From Rotaria macrura (lineage: Eukaryota; Rotifera; Eurotatoria; Philodinida; Philodinidae), in the NCBI GenBank assembly GCA_900239685.1, contig OENT01000561.1:1-64000 (forward strand): 64,000 nt of DNA, in the 5' to 3' direction. Of the stretch, positions 12,296 through 22,200 are shown piece after piece (within the stretch, counting starts at the first letter, position 1; each line of letters starts with the position of its first letter). The position numbers were made by a program, and so were the translations under genes. The notes under the pieces are model-generated. The model was not told the DNA's origin and searched no databases. It was given only the letters and a program-made list of their open reading frames with translations.

Positions 12296-12941
12296 CATGA
12301 TCGATGTCTGATACGAATACCGACACTACCCAGTTTAAATATAACCTTTTTATTAACCAGAATATGTTGGGGATTAATTTTACAATGTGAAATTTGATGC
12401 AATTTGGGAAAATGAAGGGCTGACACAATCTGACTTATACGAAATATATATATATGAAAGCACATTCTCAGCATAGTAAAGCTTACATTATTAGTCAAAC
12501 GACGCAGCATATATTCGACGTAATCACTCTTAGTGTCAGCAGTCGAATACATTGTATGATAGAAAAGATCCATCGATGTGTCCATCAATTTCATACAAAG
12601 ATTTAGCTCTTGATTTTGCTTTCAAAAGAGAAAAAGAAAATTTTCTCAACTGTGTGAACGAAGTTCATCACTTACTCTCTCAATTAAAGATCCATAATAT
12701 GCAATAATAAATGGATGATTTTCACAGGCAATAAACTGAATGTTCTTCAAGTTTACATCACATGCCGCATTACTATTTTCTGTTACAAGCTCAAGACAAA
12801 TTTTCTATGCGGATCCAGGAAGAATAAGTGAAATGTATCTCTATGAAAGTCATCGAACTTTGACAACCATTCGAGTATCTGGTTTTTCACGAATACCGAC
12901 AGCAGATACCACATAAGAGTATTCGACGGTGTAGACAAACT

Positions 12942-13763
12942 CCCTAGTCGAACATCTTGTAAGCAAGATCTTGGCCAATATCTTGGGTACAGATAAGTGA
13001 ACAGATCTTGAAAATTTAGGTACAAGATAATACGATTATCTTGAACCAAGATCTTATTAGATCTTGGGTACAGATGTATAAGATCTTGGGGACAGATATG
13101 TAAGATCTTAGCTACGAATCCATAATATCTTGGATACGTACTAAGATAAAACGTGTTGCATGTATCGCGATTTGCGACACCATGCACGTCACATTCTGAA
13201 AACGTGTTTCGAACCTATCGCGCAGCGCATTTTTATTTTTTCTGTAAAGCGTATTATGATATATTTTTTAATTATTTTTAATTTATTTATTCTCTCCCAA
13301 AAAATTCAAGCAAGTCAGATCTTGGGACTTGACTAATTTTGCGTTGGGCGGATCTTCTTGAGACCACTTCAGGGCAATCCTCTCCCAATCATCGATCGAG
13401 ATCAGCATGTTCTCAAATAATTAATAATCGAGAAATAGTATTGAAAAAATTATTTTGAAAATGTATGTTTCCTACGGTCAATCGTATTGGTTATATACGA
13501 CTGCATATGCGTAACAGAACGGTGAATGACTACTAGTCAGCATCTAAATATACGTATGATGTCGCTTTATGCTTTTACTCAAGATCTTGTGAGAAGATAA
13601 TAGTAACTGATACCTTGTTCATGATCTTGTCAAGATCTTATGTACAGATATATCTGATACAAAGAAGATATATACATAAAAATTATCTTTTCAAGATCTT
13701 GATAAGATCTTGCTTACCGGTCCCAAGATTTCAAGATCTTGCTTACAAGATGTTCGACTAGGG
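12942..13763. mobile_element. CCC-ended element A (822 bp), 2-bp TSD CT
   Basis: The ends are CCCTAGTCGAACATCTTGTA on the left and its inverse on the right, followed by further paired sequence with AAGATCTTG. Dinucleotide CT flanks both sides (12940-12941, 13764-13765). The palindromic word AAGATCTT and close variants (CAAGATCTTG, TAAGATCTT) are repeated more than ten times in both outer thirds. The middle (13190-13560) is unrelated AT-rich DNA without a reading frame. It belongs with the elements at 16559, 16892, 31617 and 33746. Confidence 0.75.
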
Positions 13764-14754
13764 CTAATACTAAGCAGAAATATGTGTAATCGAGAAAAAA
13801 TGAACCAAAATGAAACGATAATTAAGTGTAAGTCGTAGAAATCTTGCTAGTATCGTCTATTACACAGGGACAGCAAAGTATCACTAAAAAATCGGATAGA
13901 TATTAGATAAGAGTTACAAAAACGATATTCAAAATTTCAGCAATTGAGAACGCACGACAAGTATTGATAAAACAAAACCGTTTTTACACACATTTGCTTA
14001 CGTTCTCTTCGAGCTGTTACTCTTCGTCTAGTGCCAGTTCTTGCTGTAGCTATATAGATACCTCAAATTATCTAAAGAATTCTTTTTGACACAAGAAAAA
14101 CCTACATTTGCATTTTGGTCCATTAGAATGAATATATTCGATTTTTACAGAACCGCAAATTTCTGTTCCATGATAACATGATATTTAGATTTTACTATCT
14201 TTCCTTTATTTTTCTAACTAAGCACCCACGGTGCTGAGTTAAACAAGTGATATTCGATAAAATAAGTACACAAACTTAATTGTGTATTTTTTTAAAGTTG
14301 GTTAAGTACAGCTAAAACGTGTTTATAGTACGTCTGAAATGAAGCATCTGGTATTACTTACATGAAGAACAACAGTTAATGTAAGTGAAGTCGTATCGAT
14401 GGAGATCGAAAAAATGCTGCAGATCTAGATTAGAAGCTAATACTTATGTCATATAGATAGCACATGAACATTAATTCTAACATAAGAGCAATGAAGAATA
14501 ATGCTATTAAAAATTAAGATATATGCAGAAGATTGCAACGAATGATTACCCCAAGTGAGTCTCACAGACGCAAATAAAGGTAACCGAATTACAAACTGCA
14601 TCGATTGAAATAAAATATGCTAATTAAAAACAAAGACTTGTCGAGTTGATGTAATTTACGTTGAATCAATATAAGTATGCATATACTTGAAACATTTCTG
14701 TCAACAAACATTACAGCATAAAAATAGTTTTATGTTCGCATCATAGTAGTAAGT
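13764..14754. other. Gene-free stretch
   Basis: No coding pattern or repeat with definable ends is seen. Confidence 0.4.
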
Positions 14755-15287
14755 TCAAGGGGGAAACATCTTTTTAGTCATTTTTGTAGTAATGAACTTT
14801 TGCCGTAGATTCTGATTTTGTCCAAATTTTGTTGTACTCCTAACTACTCCTTAGTGTTTTTCGTGGATTCGTGACGGATAAAACATTTTCACATCTGTTA
14901 CTGAATTTGGTCGAATTATTTCCCGGGAGCCTCATTTTCCCTTTTTTTTGTACAATTTTGAGAATTTCGCTTGGTTGCAATGAAGTTTTCTAAATTCTTT
15001 TTGTACTCCTAACTACTCCTTGATACTGTTCATGAATTCGAAAAAAACTCAATATCATCAAAATCACTTTGGAATTTTGAGAAGGTTTTTTAGTCGCAAA
15101 AGCTCAATTTGGCTGGGTTTTCAGTTAATAAAATTTCGTATCTAACCAATGAGTTTCTCTGCGTTTTTCTTATACTTCTAGGGACTCCTGCAGGCCTTCT
15201 ATTTGTTGATATTCGCCATAAGACTTCCCAAGCTTGCATTTATCTAGAAAAGCATAAAGTCCAAAAACCATGATGTTTCCCCCTTGA
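14755..15287. mobile_element. 533-bp element with 16-bp TIRs and 6-bp TSD GTAAGT
   Basis: The TIRs are TCAAGGGGGAAACATC, perfect on both sides. The flanks are the identical hexamer GTAAGT at 14749-14754 and 15288-15293. Inside, a 21-bp phrase beginning ttgtactcct occurs twice in direct orientation (14832-14852 and 15001-15021). There is no reading frame. The 6-bp duplication does not fit hAT (8), Tc1/mariner (TA) or piggyBac (TTAA); superfamilies with 6-7-bp duplications exist (for example Dada, IS3EU), but no assignment can be made here. Confidence 0.75.
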
Positions 15288-16190
15288 GTAAGTTTTTAAA
15301 GACTTTTCTGTTCTCCAGAATTGTGTTAGTGAGATTTTATGTGGAAGAAAAACAAGACACAAATTGCTATGCAATATAACTAGATATGTAAATGTTGAAT
15401 GCTTGATTATTTGCTATTGTGAATATGTCGTTTCAATATGCCATATTCTTTGTCGATTTATCAGTCATTTGGATAAGCATTTTACTGTTCGAGTAAAATA
15501 AAAACGCAAAATCAGAATGTTTTGATTTGGAATTAAATAATAATATAAAAAAGAAAATAAATATTTTCCACCATACTCGTATTTATGTTTGATATAATAA
15601 GAGTGAAATTTCTCTACCATATTTGTTCAGTAAGTTACGCTTTGCTTGATTAAAAAATACATATTCAAGCGCAATGAAAAAATACTTCGAATTGAGTTTC
15701 TTATTTGAATGCGAATGCAAATCGAAATTATGAGAAAAAAGCAAAACGATAAAAAACTGAATAAATAGAAACAAAAAACTCACACGTGTTAACGAGAAAA
15801 AAAGAACAGACTTATAAATCATTCTTTGTTCCACAATCAGGAAAAGAGTTTATATGCTAGAGGAAGAGAAATGATAAAAGGGTGGATTCAGCCAATCTTT
15901 TTATTAGAAAAGTTTGGATCCTAACAATAGTAAAAGTGAAACACTTGTACGAATAACGTACACACATAAAGTTAAAGTTCATTAATTGCAATACCACAAG
16001 TAGTTGAAACTTCTGTTGCTTTGCCTAATTGTTAGCGTGCTTGCATGCTTATCAGATCTTGATTCTTCTAATTCCGTAGATAAAGAAAGCTAGAATGTGC
16101 AAAACATTAAGGATTTTCTGTTCTTCACTTGTCTAACATATGTTTTAACTATGGTCTATCTTATCTTTAAATCATTCGTTTTGTTTCCAT
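15288..16190. other. Gene-free stretch
   Basis: This is AT-rich DNA. A minus-strand open frame at 15583-15834 is dominated by Phe/Leu from low-complexity DNA and is not credible as a gene. Confidence 0.4.
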
Positions 16191-16558
16191 CAGAGATGCC
16201 AACAGGCCACTTTTTTCCAGCCTGGTCTAGTCTGACTCAGCCTGGGGGCCAGAGCGCTGTGGACTGGCTGGCTACTTGGCGTGGCCTGGTTTGGCCTGCA
16301 GGCCAAACCAGGCCAAGTGATATTTCTGATTTTTCAAATTGATGTATAATTTCAGTTTCAATAATTTAAATTATTTTCAGGAAGATAACAAATAACCAGT
16401 TCTTACACAAAATAGGAAATTATAACAAAGAGACAATCATCATAAATATTTTTCATGAGAGAAATACTTGAATTATTGAGATTTTTTCATAATATTATCA
16501 GTTTTTCACATAGTCGAAAGATATTTTAACACAATAATAAAAACAATATATACTTATA

Positions 16559-16840
16559 CCCAGATCGAACGATGCGGTCCATATACGCCCCGTATACAGG
16601 CCGTATATCGGACACAGAATTACGGACCCTACCATCATTAAAATAGGCCGTTTTACGGCCGTGTACTGTGACAATACGGCCCCGTATTACTATGCTCCCT
16701 AACGGCACCGTATACTGCGCCGTATTGTCAGAGTGTACGGCCGTAAAACGGCCTATATCAATGATGGTACGGTTCGTAATTTTGCGCCCGATATACTACC
16801 CGTATACGGGGCGTATATGGACCGTCTCGTTCGACTTGGG
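16559..16840. mobile_element. CCC-ended element B (282 bp), 2-bp TSD TA
   Basis: The left end CCCAGATCGAACG and the right end (inverted) CCCAAGTCGAACG are flanked by TA on both sides. Almost the whole element folds into one hairpin: the next 29 bp (ggtccatatacgccccgtat...) pair perfectly, and the interior continues with ACGGCCGT and CGTATACGG words. It is non-coding and nested in the hAT-like element. Confidence 0.8.
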
Positions 16841-16891
16841 TAGGAACACGATCAACAGTTAAAAGAATCTAATGTTTCTAGATGGTTACTG

Positions 16892-17257
16892 CCCAGGCAG
16901 ACAAACATTTGGAAAAACTCGTTTAAACGCTCAATCGGGAACGCCGATTGTGAGTCACTAACGCTCGTTAAAAAAACGCAAGAAACACGTTTTTTATGCA
17001 GAATTTTCACTTTGGGAGCGTGAAAACGGATAAAAACTTTAATTCTGATGGTTTAAACGCATTGGNTTTTAAGTTGTCGAATAATTGTGCGTTTTAACGC
17101 TCAGGTCTAGAATTTTTATCCGTTTTCACGCTCCGAAAATGAAAATTTTGCATAAAAAACGCGTTTCTTGCGTTCTTTTAATGAGCGTTAGTGACTTACA
17201 ATCGGCGTTCTCGATTGAGCGTTTAAACGCGTGTTTCCAAATGTTTGTCTGCTTGGG
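16892..17257. mobile_element. CCC-ended element C (366 bp), 2-bp TSD TG
   Basis: The left end CCCAGGCAGACAAACATTTG and the right end (inverted) CCCAAGCAGACAAACATTTG are flanked by TG on both sides. Arms of about 160 bp pair, with repeated AACGCTC, CGTTTAAACG and AACGCAAGAAAC words. The single ambiguous base of the window (17066) lies at the apex, where a foldback would hinder sequencing. Nested in the hAT-like element, 51 bp from element B. Confidence 0.8.
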
Positions 17258-17839
17258 TGAAGAAATCAATAAATTTTTCAGTCAGGCCAAAGTTGTTGGC
17301 CTGGCCTGGACCAGGCTGGATATATTGGCTGGGTGGATCAGGCCAGGCCAAATTTTCAAAATTCAGCCTGGACAGGTGGCCTGGCCTGGCAGGCCACCAG
17401 GCGCCAGGCCAGGCCGGCAGCTCTGGTTTCCAAGGATATTTCTTGGGTTTTCATTTTCTTTCTCATTGGACTTGATATTCTAGAATCTGTGATCGGTACT
17501 TGTATCACTTGCGTCTGCAAGAAACATAATTTTGAAGTCATCGCCATTTGCTTCTGATAATACTAATTTTACTACAGGAATAAATGAATCCGAAATAGAG
17601 AAATATAGTTTTTACCATGAAGTAAACAATGTAAGAAGTGTAAAATAAAATTTTAAGAATGATGCATACCTTTCAACTGAATTAAACTCGCTTTAATGGA
17701 ACCATTGAACGTCTAGTAGAAGGATGCTGTTTGAAAAGTTTTTGAAGAAAAATAGCAGATCTAACTATGTAAAATATCATATACAATTAATTATTTACTT
17801 TGAATAGCCAATGCTATGGTACTAGTATACTTCGTCGCG

Positions 17840-17890
17840 ATCACTTCATCGCGATCACTTCGTCGCAAGACTTTTCGTCGCAGAATTTTT
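17840..17890. repeat. CTTCGTCGC minisatellite, copy 1
   Basis: About four imperfect copies of (a)cttcgtcgc with ga/gatca spacers follow ggtactagtata. The same start (ggtgctagtgca) and repeat occur at 20990, suggesting one end of a dispersed element. Confidence 0.5.
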
Positions 17891-17984
17891 TTCGTTCAGC
17901 TCATCCCATTTCTCTTCAATAATATTTTTTTAATTTACCAATAGAAACCGAATAACATAATTTGAAAATTCTAAAATATTTATA

Positions 17985-18593
17985 CAGTATCCATAGCCTA
18001 TGGAGTATTCTGAGGCGTATGACTTTTAATGGAAAAATAGAGCATTAAAAAATATCACTTAAATGGGATTTTGATAGAGCTAAAGCGAACCAAGAATAAT
18101 TAGAATTGCCAATCGTTTTATAAATTTTAAAATAATCTTAACTACCAACAACACTGATCCAATGATCTTAATTATGGGAGCGCGATAAAAAACAGCATGC
18201 ATTAATGATCTTGATAATGTATTTCATTTTTCAATCTCAACCTTCTCTGCACATACTCTTCAAATAAAAAGTCTCACATTGAAAAACTTCTTTCTGTGAA
18301 AGGAAAAAACAGTGCTCCTCCATGAAACCCCCGCATGCACTACAATTTTCAATACGGCTATTTTTAACCTCACCAATGTGTACTTTTATTCTTTGTGGTT
18401 GCATGATTAAGAACATTTGATCAGCGATATGGCTGGTCTCGGTTATGCTGAAATTTATAAACCGATTGGCAAGTCTAATTATTCTTGGTTCACTTTAGCT
18501 CTATCAAAATCCCATTTAGGTGATATTTTTTAATGCCCTATTTTTCCATTAAAAGTCATACGCCTCAGAATACTCCATAGGCTATGGACACTG
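17985..18593. mobile_element. 609-bp element with about 132-bp TIRs, TSD TATA
   Basis: The arms at 17985-18131 and 18450-18593 are inverted copies with only a few mismatches (CAGTATCCATAGCCTATGGA against CAGTGTCCATAGCCTATGGA). TATA flanks both ends (17981-17984, 18594-18597). The 320-bp centre has no reading frame. It is a non-autonomous DNA transposon with long TIRs; the superfamily is not assignable from this alone. Confidence 0.7.
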
Positions 18594-18599
18594 TATAAA

Positions 18600-18865
18600 C
18601 CCATGTAAATATTTTTTGCCCCGAAACGTGTCTGAAACGCGTTCCATTTGCGTGCGAGACGCGCAAAAGCGAACGCGTCTAAACGTGTCCCCAGGGAAAT
18701 AAACGAAGCGTTTTGACGCAGCCGAAGGTAAAATCTCGTTCGGACGCGGTTGCTTTGAAAATTGGAGATAAACGTGTTTTGTAATAGAAACGCGTCTAAA
18801 CGCTTCGAGTGTTTCACAGGGACGCGTTTTCAAATAAAACTGCGTCTAAACGCGTTTCATACAAT
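18600..18865. repeat. ACGCGTCTAAACGCG repeat block
   Basis: The words AAACGCGTCTAAACGCG and variants (cgtgtctgaaacgcg, gcgtctaaacgcgtt) recur at about 18622, 18672, 18787 and 18840. The block is partly palindromic: ccccagggaaataaacgaag near 18686 pairs with ccctgtgaaacactcgaagc inverted near 18800. Clean ends and a target duplication were not found. It abuts the preceding TIR element. Confidence 0.5.
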
Positions 18866-20985
18866 TTATTAACAATTATTAAAAAAATTATTTCAATTCG
18901 TCTCAGGTTTGATCTGAGTCACCATCGATATCCTCTATCGCATGGTCTTTTCCCTACTGTAGGTCAACGAACTGTTAATATATCGATATGTCGATGGATC
19001 TGAAATGATAGAAATGAAATTAGAACATGTGAACCGATGATTGAGAGACATGTATACGTACCCTGCAGACATATATGACCACAATCGTAGTCGAATAGCG
19101 TACAAAGTCTTTGCGGATTATGAATTCACATAAAATTTACAAAGATATAAATGATATAAATGAAGAAAAAATATAATTTTTACGAAATTATCAATTATCA
19201 ATATACATATTTGTTAGAAAAAATATTTTCACCAAATTGACTTTTATTCAATATTTTCTTTTAATTTGAACAATTTCTTTTCACAACCTTTTCCATTTAA
19301 GGGAGGATGCGTAATAATTTTTTTTACATGAAATCACCGGTGCCACTATCATAGTTCGATGTTTAATATCAGCTGACTTTATTTTACTTACATATATTCT
19401 CTTCGTTTTTTCTTAATGTAACTATCAATGTAACTGAAATGAGAACTTTCAATGACTGATATGTATTGAAAAAAAGGTCTAGATTTATTCCTGAAGCTAC
19501 TTAAGAGTGATCATTTGAAGTCGTAAAAATAATAAATAAAAAGATAATGAACTTTGATAGCAAAGTTGAGCTAAGAAAAATCAAATATTTATTTTCCAAA
19601 AGTCTATTCGTCATATTAGTAACCTTAACTAAGTTTCACTAATATGATTCGATCTTTCATCTTGGAAACCACAAAAACTGAGTATGTAGAATAATAATAA
19701 TGTAATTTGTAAAAGCTACAAATGCCAAATAATATACGAATACAATACAACAGTAACTTGATAAATTTTCTTGTCTCATTACTATCGAACTTGATCAGAT
19801 CTAGTTCTGATATTCTTACAAAGTTCTCTCACGAACACACACAAGCAGTCTAAAATATCAATATGTAAACGTACTTCTATTTAAATAAATGGAAAGCAAA
19901 TGTATATATTTAATAATTTGGCGATATCTATTTCTAGGTTTATGTACGCTATGAATATTTTTCATCTGAATATTGATCATATATTCTTTTCTTAAATGAG
20001 GATAAATGAAAAATGAATCAAGCATCCATCAAGTTTTTTCTGTAAAGATTTAATATTGTTCAGCTGCCTACACGTGCGCTCGCGGTTTCGTACTGATAAA
20101 ATCAATGGGTAGAAGCTGAGATTTTATTGCTTCTGAAATGCTATCCGTATAACAAAAAGTTCAGACAAATTACGTGAAACCCAAATTCAAGAGAACAACT
20201 CCCACAATGACTAGAATCTTCGAAATCTTTGGAGAAAATCATTGGGATCCTACGAAATTCAAAGCAAGCTGCAAAAAAAATAAAAGATCTCAGTTCTAGC
20301 TGCAAATTGTGCCAAAAAGTAACCCAAAGATACAAGCACCTGTGGTATTGGTACTTACACTTTTGCAATAAACAAAAGATCTTAGCATTCTGAGAAAATT
20401 CAAGGAAATGCAGGTGCATGTGAATTGGAAGTCCAGTTTGAAGAATAGACAAGATAATTCTTTCTCCAGGTTCGAATCTTTAGACGCATCCATGCTCAAT
20501 TTCTTTATTTGGTATGAAATTACTGTTTTTTTGGCGCTTCTGTTTTTATAATATGATTATTCTTTGAGAAATACACTTAAAAGCAAAAGAAAAGAATACG
20601 ATCCTTCAAGACAGATGAAGTTAGCTTATCATGACTGTACACCTACTCTATGAGCAATTATGCGATTTTCTGTTGTGTATGAGTCGAATGGAGTCGACTC
20701 GAAATTTTTCTATTCGTTTCGGTCTCTGGGTCACATATCTACAGTTTTGTTGTGAAAAAGCGTTCTGGAGTATCCTGTACGGGAGGGGGGGGGGATTGAG
20801 TCCGATTCTGGAACAGATATGAAGATATCCATCATTTGTATCGTAAATCCATTTATGGCACACTCTGCATACACGCACATATTCTTGCACCAGAATGAAA
20901 GAAAGCTTTTTTTAATTTTTTCTCTATTGGGAAGGATTAAATATTGATGCCCGAAAGCTTTTTAAAACATTGTTCATATAAGTGG
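18866..20985. other. Gene-free stretch
   Basis: AT-rich, with no credible gene. A minus-strand frame at 20141-20499 and short frames near 20631-20890 have no recognisable domain and no splice context. A (G)12 run lies near 20785. Confidence 0.4.
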
Positions 20986-20989
20986 TGCT

Positions 20990-22200
20990 AGTGCACTTCG
21001 TCACACGACACTTCGTCGCACGATCACTTCGTCGCGTGACATATCATCGCAGTACATTTCGTCGCAATGATAATTCTTCACGATAATTTATCGGACATAA
21101 ACGAAAGAATTAATTAATTGAATTATGGAATTTAGATTGGTCTGTTATTTAATTTTCCTCCTTGTACAAATTTATCTTTATCTGATTACTCAATAATGTA
21201 TTTAAAAAGAAAATAGATCGATCCAATGTCTGTTCGTGTATTTTAAATTCATAGTAACAAAATTCCTAGATTTTTTTCCGCATCGAATTTCAAGGAAGTT
21301 AATTAACGAAAAGCATATTTCTCTTATATGAGAAGTACCTTCGAACTGAAAGATTTTTTGCGATCCAATAAAGCATTCAAAGCATTTCACCCAAAGATGT
21401 TTCAAAAAAACATATGACCATAGATGGAATACGAAATTAAAACAAGATACTCTAGTTTTTAAGTTTGGTATATGCTTTTAAAAATGAATGCTTAACTTGT
21501 AGTTATCTTTAACGTAGTAAAAAATCTAGTAAAATAAGCTTTTTGCATAAAATTTGTCGGCATGAATTTATAAAATTCATTTAAACTTAACTTTTTCAAT
21601 ATAAACGAAGCTAGTTTGGTTGATAGAATTTTTCTTTAATTTAAAATCTCCTAAATTCAAAGACGCCGCCTGTACATAAAATTGATATTAAACAATAATA
21701 TTCCGGAATTTATGATGATTATTTTTTATTTATAGTCGCAGCATGAAAAATTGAAACCAATACGAAAATTGTTTTAAATTAATTTATGTATTTATCCATA
21801 TATTTTCTAATCACCAACAGTTAGTTCAGAGATATTGAGTGAAGGATGTATTTCAAACGAGAGCGAATTTCATCTTAGTTAATCGTAGTTTTCCTTAGGT
21901 ATATATTTGCTCAGAAATCATTTTCTTGAAATACTTTAGTTTTATTTAAGAGTAGATTACTTGAACTTTAAAAAAGTAATTTATCAAACGTTATCAATAA
22001 AACAAAGTTATTTTCTAATCTAACCGCATATTCTACCCATTATGATACTCTAATAATTACATGGTGGAGTGTACATTCATGTAATTAATTGTGTAACATA
22101 CTAAACAGCATGACTTAATCCAATTCAGTTCATGTTTTCGTTTAAATACGATGAATTTATCGCAACTAGTTATCATTGCGACGAAGTGAACGGTCACCCG
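20990..22200. mobile_element. Possible element bounded by inverted CTTCGTCGC repeats
   Basis: The left end ggtgctagtgcacttcgtca is followed by five cttcgtcgc-type copies (to about 21085). Near 22165-22200 the inverse appears (tcattgcgacgaagtgaacg then gtcacc). The left end matches the start of the repeat at 17829. No target duplication was found, so the borders are provisional and the interior (AT-rich, no gene) may not belong to it. Confidence 0.35.

Larger units (their letters stand above)
10560..12905 (-). pseudogene. MAP kinase kinase (MAP2K)-like kinase pseudogene
   Basis: Read right to left, the fragments follow a MAP2K catalytic domain. The N-lobe fragment DTRMVVKV lies near 12870 (the VAIK-like lysine strand). 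An exon ending at 12676 reads LKNIQFIACENHPFIIAYYG and SLIER, with a GTAAGT donor. The next exon, from about 12605, reads LCMKLMDTSMDLFYH, then HFPKLHQISHCKINPQHILV and KLGSVGIRI. Beyond an inserted element come AMSTFWIGSSLYA and, after an acceptor near 11020, EQLFSSDDISGIYIDI*GLGMSLLEIVNGQNPL, ending at a GTAAGT donor near 10805. Key residues are lost: HRD reads HCK, DFG reads GSVG, and the Trp of the DIW motif is a stop. Frameshifts are present. A 1.2-kb transposon (11120-12295) splits the activation-loop region, and a second element (12942-13763) lies at the N-lobe side. Confidence 0.65.
16191..17425. mobile_element. hAT-like element with GGCCTGG-rich ends and two nested insertions
   Basis: The ends are CAGAGATGCCAACAGGCC and, inverted, CAGAGCTGCCGGCCTGGCC. 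They are flanked by gtttccat (16183-16190) and gtttccaa (17426-17433), 7 of 8 identical. The CAGAG start and 8-bp duplication point to hAT. Both outer parts (16203-16320 and 17281-17425) are full of GGCCTGG/CCAGGCC words, including a perfect 32-bp palindrome at 16283-16314. These parts are strikingly GC-rich for this genome. Two CCC-ended elements (16559-16840, 16892-17257) are inserted, so the original element was about 590 bp. Open frames across the GGCCTGG blocks are composition artefacts. Confidence 0.75.

Noticed and set aside
17085-17557. Overlapping plus-strand frames of 74-132 residues
   Set aside because: They run through the arms of foldback element C and the GGCCTGG repeats; composition artefacts without domains.
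18687-18821. Possible sixth CCC-ended element (CCCAGGGAAATAAACGAAG against CCCTGTGAAACACTCGAAG)
   Set aside because: The pairing continues outside the CCC ends and the flanking dinucleotides differ (tc/ac), so the ends are not supported.
20141-20499. Minus-strand frames of 67-103 residues
   Set aside because: No domain, splice context or coding bias; interrupted in all neighbouring frames.
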